DNA of 64,000 nt, taken from contig OZ242212.1 in the NCBI GenBank assembly GCA_965206355.1, positions 1,426,001-1,490,000 of the forward strand. The letters are read 5' to 3'. The DNA comes from Spongiihabitans sp965206355. GTDB taxonomy: Bacteria > Pseudomonadota > Gammaproteobacteria > Arenicellales > Poriferihabitantaceae. Position 1 is the first letter of the stretch, and each line of letters starts with the position of its first letter. Positions 44,096-52,809 of this stretch are shown piece after piece. Position numbers and translations under genes: made by a program. The notes under the pieces are model-generated. The model was not told where the DNA came from. It was given only the letters and a program-made list of their open reading frames with translations, and searched no databases.

Positions 44096-46027
44096 ATGCC
44101 TCATTCCCAATTTGCCATAACATATTTGTTTAAGCCGTATCCGTTTAAGTCATATCTGTTTAAGCGCTGTGTTGTGGCAGTGATGTTGCTCTTGATCGGC
44201 TTGCCCTGCTTGGGGCAATCGCTAACTTCAGCATCATTCCCAGAGACATTGACGGGGTTGTATGATAACAACAATCAATCATTCTCCCCCAAACTACTCA
44301 GAGTGCGGACCTTGGTAAAAGCCAATGTTCTGGGTTTGGCACAACGGATTCTCGAAAGCGAAGGACCCGCCGATTTGCCGAATAAAGCGTGGTTAAACTG
44401 GGAACGACAACTGTGGCAACTCTATCGGATTCGAGAAAACTGGCAGGCACTTTATCAACGTAGCCGACAAATCCCCCCGTCGTTTCCGCAAGAAATACAC
44501 AAGGAAGCGGATATTCAGGCGATTTTTGCCGCCATCGAACTGCATGATGGAAAAACAGCCCGAGCCTTGCTACGCAAGCATTTGTTAGCGAAGAATTTGT
44601 TTGAATTGGAAAGGCGAGAATTTCGAAAACTACTAATTGAAAGCTATCTGGCGGACGATTTGTTGATGGATGCTGGAGTGGCAATGAAAAATTACCAAGC
44701 CGATTTTCGTTCCGAGAAAGAGGATTGGTTACTGCTTAGTGCGAAAGTTTATTTGAAGCACAATTATCCCGATTCTGCAGCGAACTTACTGTCGTCAATA
44801 AAGCTTCCTTCAGCCCGCTTATTGCGTATCTTTGCACGCTTGCAGAACCAATCGCTGCAACCAGCGCATGCGATTCGTGCAGCGAAAAAACTGCTTGCCG
44901 AACTCAAATCACTGCCTGCTGGAAACGCAGTCAAAGCATACCAGGTTCTGGCAGTGATTATTTCTGCGCGGCATTCTGGTTATGAGTTTTTGCCGGTTGT
45001 TGACGAACTTGAACAATACTTGATTGCGACCGAAAATAGCATTTCCGAGCTTGATAATGTTTATCCACACTATACGGTGGCGGATTTGCTGGCAGCGTAC
45101 AAGGCGGCAGCGTTATATGAAGGCATTCAGGCGGCATTGCCAACTGACAGCTATGTCGCTTGGTTGCACTACGTTAACCAATTACCTGCCACCGCAAGTG
45201 AACAGAAAAAAGCCATCTATGGTTATCTGTTACAAAACCAGCAGGATGTTTCAGCGAAGAACGCGCAATATCCATTTTCCCGACAGCAACTTAATGATGC
45301 TTTCGTAAGCAGTTTGATTGAATCCGGAGGTATTGATATCATTCCGCAACTTTACGGTACCGATAAACCGTTTGGAGCGTTGTTGTTGAGTGGTAATGTG
45401 AATCTCGAAGTATCAAATGTGGCATTGAGCACGGGAAATATCCGACTAGCAGCGCAAGTCAATCGCGCCTTTACAGATATTCCGCAGGGAATGGAACGGG
45501 TGGATTGGTTACTGCGTACTGTGCGAATTGCAATTATTGCGGGAGACTATGACAAAGGCTTCAATGATTTGATGTTGTGGCTTGATGAGTTTGATCAGCT
45601 TGAATCAGCACAAACTGATCGCGTGCTACAACCCATTTTTGATCTGCAAACAGCCAACCAGCATGAATTGGCATTGAAATTACTGGCTAAAGTGAACAGC
45701 CGAACGCAAACAGACAAGCATAAACGTGAAATCGCTTATTGGATTGCAGAATCTTATCAGGCAACACGTCAATATATTAAGGCTGCGGAGTATTTCCTGT
45801 TCTCGGCATTGCAGCAAGACAATGGATTTGACCGTTGGGGTGAAGCGGCACGATATCAAGCCGCAGAAGCACTGCTTGCCGCTAATTTGGTTGCAGATTC
45901 GCGGCTACTTTTTGAGGATTTATTAGCGCGCACCACGACCGATAATCGCAAAACACAACTGAAACAAAAACTCCAGCAACTGTGGTTACATGAATCAAGT
46001 TTGCGATCAGTGGAGGCGGTGCAGTAA
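44096..46027 (+). CDS. Secreted or membrane-anchored helical-repeat protein, function unknown
   Basis: 643 aa from the ATG at 44096; upstream extension is unlikely. One hydrophobic N-terminal helix (residues ~24-42) ending in CLGQS looks like a signal peptide or anchor. The rest is rich in Ala, Leu and Gln with regular alpha-helical pairs resembling degenerate TPR repeats, for example near LLLSAKVYLKHNYPDSAANLL and IAYWIAESYQATRQYIKAAEYFLFSALQQ. Such proteins often scaffold envelope complexes. It lies between rplS and xerD on the same strand, 57 bp before xerD. No named family was recognised. Confidence 0.65.
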   Translation: MPHSQFAITYLFKPYPFKSYLFKRCVVAVMLLLIGLPCLGQSLTSASFPETLTGLYDNNNQSFSPKLLRVRTLVKANVLGLAQRILESEGPADLPNKAWLNWERQLWQLYRIRENWQALYQRSRQIPPSFPQEIHKEADIQAIFAAIELHDGKTARALLRKHLLAKNLFELERREFRKLLIESYLADDLLMDAGVAMKNYQADFRSEKEDWLLLSAKVYLKHNYPDSAANLLSSIKLPSARLLRIFARLQNQSLQPAHAIRAAKKLLAELKSLPAGNAVKAYQVLAVIISARHSGYEFLPVVDELEQYLIATENSISELDNVYPHYTVADLLAAYKAAALYEGIQAALPTDSYVAWLHYVNQLPATASEQKKAIYGYLLQNQQDVSAKNAQYPFSRQQLNDAFVSSLIESGGIDIIPQLYGTDKPFGALLLSGNVNLEVSNVALSTGNIRLAAQVNRAFTDIPQGMERVDWLLRTVRIAIIAGDYDKGFNDLMLWLDEFDQLESAQTDRVLQPIFDLQTANQHELALKLLAKVNSRTQTDKHKREIAYWIAESYQATRQYIKAAEYFLFSALQQDNGFDRWGEAARYQAAEALLAANLVADSRLLFEDLLARTTTDNRKTQLKQKLQQLWLHESSLRSVEAVQ

Positions 46028-46084
46028 ACGACATCAATAGCGATTTTGACACAGAGGTTATGATTTCTTGCTCATTACAACAAT

Positions 46085-46996
46085 ATGTCCGATAGCAACA
46101 TAAGCGCAGGAAAAGTGCATAGCTTGATTGAACTTTTTCTGGATGCGATATGGATGGAATCGGGGTTAAGTGAAAATACGCTGTCAGCATACCGCAATGA
46201 TCTGACACAGTTTTTTATCTGGATTGATGCCAACGGTTTGAGTCCGACCAGCCTCAGCGCGGAAGCTGTCGCACGGTTTATTAGTCACAGAGCGGCGAAG
46301 TTATCAAACCGAAGTGCCGCCCGTTCTTTGTCCTCAATAAAACGCTTCTACAATTATTTGTTGCAGGAGAACAAAATCGACCATGATCCGTGCGCCAATG
46401 TGGTTACTCCCGCAATCGGCAAATCATTGCCAACATCGTTGTCCGAAGATGACGTTACCAAACTGATTGGGGCGGCAGATATAACAACCGCTCTGGGGAT
46501 GCGTGATCGGGCAATGATTGAAACACTGTATGCTAGCGGAATGCGTGTTAGCGAATTGGTTGGATTACCACTAAATCAGATTGATTTAACCGTAGGGGTT
46601 TGTCATGTTACTGGCAAAGGCAATAAGGAGCGGTTGCTGCCGCTAGGCGATGATGCCCGTGAATGGATTGCTCGATACCGCAATGAAGCCCGTTCCGATA
46701 TTCTCGGTGCAAGACAAAGTGCGGCATTATTTGTCAGCAGACGTGGTAGCGCGATAAGTCGCCAGGGTTTTTGGCAGAACCTGAAACGCTATGCACGCAT
46801 TGCTGGCATTGCCAGCCGGTTATCGCCACACACGTTACGACATGCCTTTGCCACACATTTATTAAACCATGGTGCGGACTTACGCAGCGTACAAATGTTG
46901 TTAGGGCATTCCAGTTTATCAACCACACAAATATACACTTATATCGCACAAGCACGATTAAAGGCATTGCACCGGCAACATCATCCGCGCGGGTAA
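46085..46996 (+). CDS. xerD: Site-specific tyrosine recombinase XerD
   Basis: 303 aa. An N-terminal SAM-like core-binding domain (residues ~12-95) is followed by the catalytic domain. The catalytic set is visible: Arg154 (SGMRVSEL), Lys178 (TGKGNKER), His249 and Arg252 (HTLRHAFATHLL), His275 (LGHSSLSTTQIYTYI) and Tyr284. It resolves chromosome dimers at dif with XerC. The XerD assignment over XerC rests on overall sequence and is fairly secure. No dif site was located. Confidence 0.92.
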   Translation: MSDSNISAGKVHSLIELFLDAIWMESGLSENTLSAYRNDLTQFFIWIDANGLSPTSLSAEAVARFISHRAAKLSNRSAARSLSSIKRFYNYLLQENKIDHDPCANVVTPAIGKSLPTSLSEDDVTKLIGAADITTALGMRDRAMIETLYASGMRVSELVGLPLNQIDLTVGVCHVTGKGNKERLLPLGDDAREWIARYRNEARSDILGARQSAALFVSRRGSAISRQGFWQNLKRYARIAGIASRLSPHTLRHAFATHLLNHGADLRSVQMLLGHSSLSTTQIYTYIAQARLKALHRQHHPRG

Positions 46997-47219
46997 TTGT
47001 TGATTCGGAAATGCTACTACCAGTATCAGATACGCCGGATTGGTTTCAATGTCTGGGTTTAATCACCATCAAAATCTTAAATGTTTATTTTTTTCAATGT
47101 GTTACACTTCAGTTGGTGCAGAATTTACCCGTGCTAACCTGTGAAGATCTTGTTTCTTATATCGTTGAGAGCACTCATGCAGAACTGAAAACCAACTGCC
47201 AAAATGGTACATCCGACGA

Positions 47220-47954
47220 ATGAGCTTAACCACTCTCAACCGTAACCGCAAAAAAGCACTGTTTCTCGCCAGAAAACAGTTACCCGAATTAGTCTGTGAT
47301 GCAGTAAATTTAGAAGGGATAAACTTTACCTTGCCAGAGGTGCAGACTTTATTGGGCGGAATAACGGTGGGTGGGCATAGTTTGCAGAATGAGACGATTA
47401 CGCTTAATCAGGCTAATGCCTGGCGGTTTTTGTTTGACAGTGTTGATCGGAATCGTTTTTCTCTTTCTGAAAGTTTTGTCTGTGAATTGCATGAAGTTCT
47501 TGCTCAGAAAGAAGCCCTCACTTGGGGCGTTTTTAGAAGTGGTGGCATCACCATTGCAGGTGCTGATTATGTTCCTCCAGATGCGGATAAATTGCCAGAT
47601 TATTGGCAAAAATTGCAAGAAGAATACCATTCTAGCTTGCCCCAACAACAAATGCGTCAACGGCAAGCAACCCATCAGACAGATATTGTACAAACCTACC
47701 ATCACGCTATTGGTTTGTTTTTACAGATGGCGAGGATACAGTTTTTTTATGATGCCAATAAACGCCTTGGCAGATTAATGATGAACGGTTTTTTACTGAT
47801 GAATGGGTTACCTGTCATCAACTTGCCTGCCACCAGACAACTTGAGTTTAATCAACTCATGCTTGCGTTTTACCCCAGCGATAACATGCAACCCATGCAG
47901 GATTTTATGTTGTCTTGCCTGAGTCAGAAAGCCATTCAAATTATGTCTGAATAG
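47220..47954 (+). CDS. Fic-domain protein with altered active-site motif
   Basis: 244 aa. The Fic fold is clear: TLPEVQTLLGGITVGGHSL near the N-terminus, FRSGGITIAGADYVPPDADKLP (the flap) and QMARIQFFYDANKRLGRLMMNGFLLMNG containing the Fic loop. In the canonical loop HPFxDGN(K/G)Rx2R the first residue is His; here the aligned positions are Gln174 and Phe175, while Asp178, Asn180, Arg182 and Arg185 remain. A classical AMP-transferase needs that His, so the activity may be lost or changed. I recall a Fic subgroup with QFF at this place, so it may be a lineage trait. The gene stands alone, with no obvious antitoxin partner. Confidence 0.8.
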   Translation: MSLTTLNRNRKKALFLARKQLPELVCDAVNLEGINFTLPEVQTLLGGITVGGHSLQNETITLNQANAWRFLFDSVDRNRFSLSESFVCELHEVLAQKEALTWGVFRSGGITIAGADYVPPDADKLPDYWQKLQEEYHSSLPQQQMRQRQATHQTDIVQTYHHAIGLFLQMARIQFFYDANKRLGRLMMNGFLLMNGLPVINLPATRQLEFNQLMLAFYPSDNMQPMQDFMLSCLSQKAIQIMSE

Positions 47955-48098
47955 GTTTGTTGTATACAGCAACAGCTAAGCCTGAGGGAGTGCGGGAAAT
48001 TTTCCGATATCAGCTAACGAATGCTTGATGCACATCATAAACTAAGCAATAAACTAAGAAACCAGCTACTGAAACGAACTGAAACTTCTTATTGCGCA

Positions 48099-48503
48099 CT
48101 AACGGATGTCAAATCGGTTTTTGAGAAAATATTTCACCGCGTATCGATTGCGGTAGCTTAATGATTGACCGAGCTCACCTTTGGCTGTTAGTGATGACAT
48201 GATGCCAGCAATGGCTTCCTTTTCCAGAGGAAGGTCAGCCAGAGGGCATGATTCACAGTGGAGTTGCGAAAAAAATATTTTCTTTCCAATCACATAGTTG
48301 CTGGAGGATGATACGTGATTAGCGTAACCATGAGTGCCACCATCACCACCGCCAGAACTACCACCACCGCCAGAACTACCACCACCAGAACTACCACCAC
48401 CAGAACTACCACCACCAGAACTACCACCACCAGAACCCGATCCAAATGCCAGACTACTGGTTAGTGATAAAAACAACAGTATTTGTATTAGTATTTTCAT
48501 CAT
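48099..48503 (-). CDS. Secreted Gly/Ser-rich protein with a C-terminal CxxC domain, function unknown
   Basis: 134 aa from the ATG at 48503 (or the next ATG at 48500); the longer frame upstream is spurious. A signal peptide ends near SLAFG. Residues ~22-58 are almost only Gly and Ser in GGGSS-type repeats. The remainder is a compact domain, YVIGKKIFFSQLHCESCPLADLP to the C-terminus, with one C-x2-C pair. It resembles the start of a cytochrome c motif (GKKIFFSQLHCESC) but lacks the heme His. A redox, metal-binding or degenerate cytochrome role is possible. The rest of the operon is not visible; it stands alone. Confidence 0.55.
   Translation of the reverse strand: MMKILIQILLFLSLTSSLAFGSGSGGGSSGGGSSGGGSSGGGSSGGGGSSGGGDGGTHGYANHVSSSSNYVIGKKIFFSQLHCESCPLADLPLEKEAIAGIMSSLTAKGELGQSLSYRNRYAVKYFLKNRFDIR
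48337..48437. repeat. Tandem 15 bp repeat encoding the Gly/Ser linker
   Basis: Four to five near-perfect copies of the 15-mer AGAACTACCACCACC (plus strand) lie in a row, with 3 bp interruptions at the 48340-48370 end. They encode GGGSS units of the secreted protein. Copy-number change by slippage is likely. Confidence 0.75.
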
Positions 48504-48761
48504 GATCGTAAATAGGTTTGTTGCGAATGACGTTGCCAGTATAACACTTAATAAAGGGGGTGGGGTTAACTGAGATATTTTTTGAGCATTTTCGTAATTG
48601 GTTTTGTTGCTACAATGCCGTATACGATTGGGTTGACAAATTGGCTTGAAAGATTGGGTTGAAAAATTCTGACACGGCGCGAAATGTGGATTTATAGCGC
48701 CTCCACCCTTTGATTTCTCTCGCATCTATCTGCTCCGGATAGGTGCTACACCTGCAAGATT

Positions 48762-48903
48762 GTATAAGTTCAGAAACATATTGCACTATGACGCTGAGTA
48801 AATGAAGTGCAATATCAACATATAGGTTATGGCATTGAAGGGTTATCGTATCGGTAGTTCTGCGATACAACCGACTATGAATAATCCAACAAGACAACAC
48901 CGA
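48762..48903 (-). repeat. 140 bp dispersed repeat, copy B
   Basis: Inverted copy of 14801-14940, with only a few mismatches and indels. It runs on into a further stretch (AAAGTGCAATATGGGGTGAACTC at 48905-48927) that copy A lacks but which resembles 22473-22496. The whole 48726-49084 spacer holds no gene. Confidence 0.8.
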
Positions 48904-49084
48904 TAAAGTGCAATATGGGGTGAACTCATACAGCACCTTGTATCCGTTAGGAAATCTGGTACAATGATTTTGTTGCCACCCGTTCACCTGATTTTTTGAA
49001 TACTTTGAAGGCACTGAAATTTGAAAGCGTGTTTTCATCTGTCTGGTAAGCGGATTACTAACTCATAATCGATAGGACAAAAAT

Positions 49085-49648
49085 ATGAAAAACCTTATTG
49101 TATCGCTCCTTGTGCTGTTTTTTTCACTCTCTGTGACCCATGCTGGCGAATATGACATTGACCCGGCACATTCTTTTATTAACTTTCGAACCAAGCACCT
49201 TGGTCTTAGTTGGCTTGCGGGTCGTTTTAATGCCGTTGAGGGCACAATAAATTATGATTCTGCTAATGCTGCTAATCAGTCGGTTAAGCTGACTATCGAC
49301 ATCGCCGCTCTCGATACCAATCATGCGGAACGTGATAAACACTTGCGGGGCCAGGACTTCTTTGATGTTGAGAAGTTTCCAACGGCAACCTTTGTCAGTA
49401 GTGGTTATGAAGGCGATGCGCAAGGCGGCACCTTATTCGGTGCGCTCACCCTGCATGGCGTAACTAAAAACATTGCCTTTGACATTAAGCGCATTGGTGA
49501 AGGTAAGGATCCCTGGGGCGGATACCGCGCCGGTTTTGAGGGGCACTATAGGTTGCTACGTGCGGATTTTGATATGGGCTACGATCTTGGTCCTGCAGCG
49601 GAAGAAGTGGAGCTGGATTTGTTCGTTGAAGGCATCAAGAAGCAATAA
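49085..49648 (+). CDS. yceI: YceI-family periplasmic protein
   Basis: 187 aa. The signal peptide is cleaved near THA (residue 20). The lipocalin-like YceI fold is marked by YDIDPAHSFINFRTKHLGLSWLAGRF, LRGQDFFDVEKFPTATF and LTLHGVTKNIAFDI. Family members bind polyisoprenoid-like lipids in the periplasm. The cytochrome b561 gene follows after about 15 bp, the usual YceI-YceJ pairing. Confidence 0.92.
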   Translation: MKNLIVSLLVLFFSLSVTHAGEYDIDPAHSFINFRTKHLGLSWLAGRFNAVEGTINYDSANAANQSVKLTIDIAALDTNHAERDKHLRGQDFFDVEKFPTATFVSSGYEGDAQGGTLFGALTLHGVTKNIAFDIKRIGEGKDPWGGYRAGFEGHYRLLRADFDMGYDLGPAAEEVELDLFVEGIKKQ

Positions 49649-49663
49649 CAGCAACGGTTGAGG

Positions 49664-50203
49664 ATGATGTTTCGCAATACTACCGAACACTATGGGCTGG
49701 TCAGTAAACTGCTGCATTGGTTTATCGCCGTGTCAATGCTCGGCCTAATCGGTCTGGGCTGGTGGATGGTTGGATTGAGCTACTATGACAAGTGGTATTA
49801 TCGGGGATTGGAGCTACATCGGGCGATAGGAGTTGTCGTCCTTTTTATGGCAACCGTGTTTATTCTCTGGAAAATAATATCGCCTTCCCCGGCAATGCAA
49901 ACCTCACTTAGCCGATATGAGAAACTGGGTGCACGGGGGGTGCATTGGATACTGCTTCTGTCAATGTTTGTCCTCCCTGTAACCGGCTATCTTATTTCCA
50001 CATCATCCGATAATGAATTTACATTTTTCAACCTATTCAACATCCCGCCAATCATCCCCGTTTCAACATCAATTCGGGATTTGGCAATCACTTTACACTA
50101 TTACCTTTCCTACACAATAGCCGCCGTTGCGTTGCTACATGCCACCGCCGCATTAAAACATCAATTTATCGATAAAAAGAACACCTTGAAACGGATGTTG
50201 TAA
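49664..50203 (+). CDS. yceJ: Cytochrome b561 family membrane protein
   Basis: 179 aa from the ATG at 49664; the frame opens at a TTG two codons earlier, and a second ATG at 49667 is equally possible. Four transmembrane helices with heme-ligand histidines in KLLHWFIA, LELHRAIGV, GVHWILLL and HYYLSY/LHATAALKHQF. It probably moves electrons across the membrane. Pairs with yceI just upstream. Confidence 0.9.
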   Translation: MMFRNTTEHYGLVSKLLHWFIAVSMLGLIGLGWWMVGLSYYDKWYYRGLELHRAIGVVVLFMATVFILWKIISPSPAMQTSLSRYEKLGARGVHWILLLSMFVLPVTGYLISTSSDNEFTFFNLFNIPPIIPVSTSIRDLAITLHYYLSYTIAAVALLHATAALKHQFIDKKNTLKRML

Positions 50204-50407
50204 CCACCCCACATCCCCACGTTACAGCTTGCCCGCAAACAAGTTTACTGTTAATACTGCTCCTGATAGGAGAAATGTTATGTGGTGTTATGGGCAGATG
50301 TCCCGTTTGAGTAGGCGGTTGTGTGTTTCATTCTGATAGATTTTACCCTTCGCCCGTGTCTTAAAATCCTCGTGTAAATTCTGGTCACTTATAATCAATA
50401 ATTTAAC
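50204..50407. other. Short spacer before MITE copy 7
   Basis: Non-coding, with no clear terminator or promoter. It separates the yceI-b561 pair from the repeat- and remnant-rich region before betA. Confidence 0.35.
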
Positions 50408-50568
50408 GAGACCTTTGCACGGAAGATGATTTCGCTTTCAGGCAAGGCAAAACGCACGGAATGAGGGAGTTTATGCTTATAAATGACCGAGTGAGTACGT
50501 TTTTACCAACAGTAGGCGCTTTTAGGCGACGTAGCATGGAGGTGAAATGGTTTTCGTGCAAAGGTCTC
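50408..50568 (+). mobile_element. MITE copy 7 (161 bp, long class)
   Basis: Long-class copy with the 23 bp module and one base missing in an A run. Both termini are intact. No convincing target duplication is visible in the flanks, which may have diverged or been rearranged. Confidence 0.9.
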
Positions 50569-50669
50569 GTAATAATATATCCATCATCGGATTGTAACCC
50601 CTCTAACGCATTTTCAGTCGTATCACCTTATTCTTATCAATCTGTTTTAACTTTTCTGTTTGTTGATAT

Positions 50670-50842
50670 TCAACGAATTTCTGTTTCATGTTCGGGTACG
50701 CAAGCATCATAGATGGCAATAAACAAATCGAATGCCTTTTCTGCTTCCGCTTTTGTCTCTGCCTGCCAGATGGAATGCAGCACGCTTTACCTTGGGCCCG
50801 GACGCTTTTGGCAGACAGTTCAATAATGTTATTCTTTCTCAT
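50670..50842 (-). pseudogene. IS256-family transposase remnant, frameshifted
   Basis: About 55 codons survive in two frames. The first reads MRKNNIIELSAKSVRAQGKA; the second, offset by one base, reads LHSIWQAETKAEAEKAFDLF followed by IAIYDA and a stop. The segment IWQAETKAEAEKAFDLF is characteristic of IS256 (mutator-like) transposases, in the region before the third catalytic acid. The remainder of the IS is missing on both sides. It lies just downstream of MITE copy 7. Confidence 0.65.
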
Positions 50843-51009
50843 GCTGGCGTACCTCTTCGGTTGTTTGATCGTTACAACTTCCAATCAATCAGATACGCTG
50901 CTTTTTTGCAGTCCCTCAACACCAGATTCAGTTATAACTCTCTCAAGTGGTAATTCACACTTTTCAATTCTCAACAGCACGCCACAACCTGTTAGGACTC
51001 AAGTATTGA

Positions 51010-51015
51010 TATAAT
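51010..51015 (+). promoter_or_regulatory. Candidate -10 box for betA
   Basis: TATAAT lies 31 bp before the betA start. The region about 17 bp further upstream has only a weak -35 match. No GbdR- or BetI-type operator could be recognised by eye. Confidence 0.4.
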
Positions 51016-51046
51016 ACCTGTCCGAGTATTTTGATACGGGTTGAAT

Positions 51047-52702
51047 ATGGCTGAGCGTTTTGATTACATTATTGTGGGTGCGGGTTCGGCGGGGTGTGTG
51101 CTGGCTAATCGGCTGACTGAGAACCCAGATGTTTCGGTGTTGTTGCTGGAATTTGGTGGCAAGGATAATAGTATGTTCATACAAATGCCGACGGCATTGT
51201 CAATTCCAATGAGTACGGAAAAGTTTGCCTGGCAGTTTCATTCTGAGGCGGAGCCTTACCTGAATAACCGATTAATGCATTGCCCGCGGGGTAAGGTATT
51301 GGGGGGATCCTCTTCTATCAACGGTATGGTCTATGTGCGTGGTCATGCTCTGGATTACGAGGAATGGCAAGATAGTGGTGCTGTGGGTTGGGACTATGCG
51401 CATTGCTTGCCTTATTTCAAGAAAGCAGATGATTGGAAGTTTGCGGCTGATGATTACCGAACACAGGACGGTCCTTTGGCGGTAAGCGATGGAAATGGTA
51501 TGAAAAATCCGCTGTATCAGGCGTTTATTGATGCGGGTGTGCAAGCGGGTTATATGTCCACGAAGGATTATAACGGTCATGCTCAGGAAGGGTTTGCTGC
51601 GATGCAGATGACGGTTAAAAATGGCGTGCGTTGGTCAACAGCAAATGCCTATCTGAAGCCGGCAATGCGGCGGAAGAATCTAAAAGTGCTGACCCATGCG
51701 CTAAGTCGCCGTATCGTTATGAACGGTAAAGTTGCCAGAGGGGTTGAATATGAAATTGCCGGACAGGTGCATACGATTGAAGCTGACCGAGAAGTCATTC
51801 TCTGTGCTGGTTCCGTGGGATCACCACAGCTACTGCAACTGTCTGGTATCGGACCAGCAGCGGTATTACAGGCGGCGGGTGTTGATGTGGTACACGATCT
51901 TGCCGGGGTCGGGGAAAATCTTCAGGATCATCTTGAGTTTTATTTTCAATTTCGATGCAAACAAAATATTACCCTGAACGGTAAGCTGGATTTGTGGAAT
52001 AAGTTGTTAATTGGTATGCGCTGGCATTTATTCAAGAGCGGATTGGGTGCGACCAATCATTTTGAATCCTGTGCATTTATACGTTCAAAACCCGGGATTA
52101 AGGCACCCGATATTCAATACCATTTTTTACCCGCGGCTATGCGATATGATGGCAAGGTGGCATTTAAGGGTCATGGCTTTCAGGTTCATGTAGGTCATAA
52201 CAAACCTGAAAGTCGTGGCAGAATTCAGATTAAATCGGCGCAGCCATTGGATAAACCGTCAATTCTATTCAACTATCTGCAACAGGAAAGTGACCGTGAA
52301 GGTTTCCGTCAGTGTGTCAAGCTGACCCGCGAAATCATCAATCAACCGGCGATGGATGGCTATCGGGGAACGGAAATACAACCCGGCGCAAGCGTGGTCA
52401 GTGATGATGAAATAGATGCCTATATTCGACAAGGTGTGGAAAGTGCTTACCATCCTTCCTGCACCTGCAAGATGGGCACTGATGCGCTGGCAGTTGTTGA
52501 TTCTGAAACCAGAGTGCATGGTATAGAGCGGTTGCGCGTTGTTGATTCGTCCATTTTTCCGATTATTACCAACGGCAACCTGAATTCGCCAACTATTATG
52601 ACTGCCGAACGTACAGCGGATATTATTAAGGGGAAAGGTATGCTCGCGCCTTCCAGTGCCAGCATTGCGCTGGCGGATAACTGGCAGGATAGCCAGCGTT
52701 AA
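51047..52702 (+). CDS. betA: Choline dehydrogenase (GMC oxidoreductase)
   Basis: 551 aa from the ATG at 51047; a TTG two codons earlier is unlikely. The N-terminal FAD-binding motif is YIIVGAGSAGCVLANRL (residues 7-23). GMC signatures follow: PRGKVLGGSSSINGMVYVRG, GSVGSPQLLQLSGIG, and the C-terminal VESAYHPSCTCKMG with catalytic His and NGNLNSPTIM with Asn. From memory it aligns closely with E. coli BetA along its whole length. It oxidises choline to betaine aldehyde and probably on to glycine betaine. No betB or betI lies nearby. The product could feed the MttB-family demethylation genes 45 kb upstream. Confidence 0.9.
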   Translation: MAERFDYIIVGAGSAGCVLANRLTENPDVSVLLLEFGGKDNSMFIQMPTALSIPMSTEKFAWQFHSEAEPYLNNRLMHCPRGKVLGGSSSINGMVYVRGHALDYEEWQDSGAVGWDYAHCLPYFKKADDWKFAADDYRTQDGPLAVSDGNGMKNPLYQAFIDAGVQAGYMSTKDYNGHAQEGFAAMQMTVKNGVRWSTANAYLKPAMRRKNLKVLTHALSRRIVMNGKVARGVEYEIAGQVHTIEADREVILCAGSVGSPQLLQLSGIGPAAVLQAAGVDVVHDLAGVGENLQDHLEFYFQFRCKQNITLNGKLDLWNKLLIGMRWHLFKSGLGATNHFESCAFIRSKPGIKAPDIQYHFLPAAMRYDGKVAFKGHGFQVHVGHNKPESRGRIQIKSAQPLDKPSILFNYLQQESDREGFRQCVKLTREIINQPAMDGYRGTEIQPGASVVSDDEIDAYIRQGVESAYHPSCTCKMGTDALAVVDSETRVHGIERLRVVDSSIFPIITNGNLNSPTIMTAERTADIIKGKGMLAPSSASIALADNWQDSQR

Positions 52703-52809
52703 GTACTGCTTGATCGTTTTTAGTGCCTCGCTTTGCCTTGATTAGGATTTCGATGTCGCGGGCATATTTTGCCGTGTAGCGTCATTGTTGGGATGGTGAT
52801 GGTTTAGGT

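Noticed and set aside
48337..48437. Tandem repeats as a CRISPR array
   Set aside because: The units are 15 bp, contiguous and in frame within a gene, with no spacers; they encode a Gly/Ser linker.
48504..48725. N-terminal extension of the Gly/Ser protein
   Set aside because: The extension lacks secretion features and places a signal peptide internally; the ATG at 48503 or 48500 gives a normal signal peptide.
52703..52809. Sigma-54 promoter upstream of amtB
   Set aside because: A weak TGCCTCGCTTTGCC stretch lacks the required GG at -24, so it was not called.
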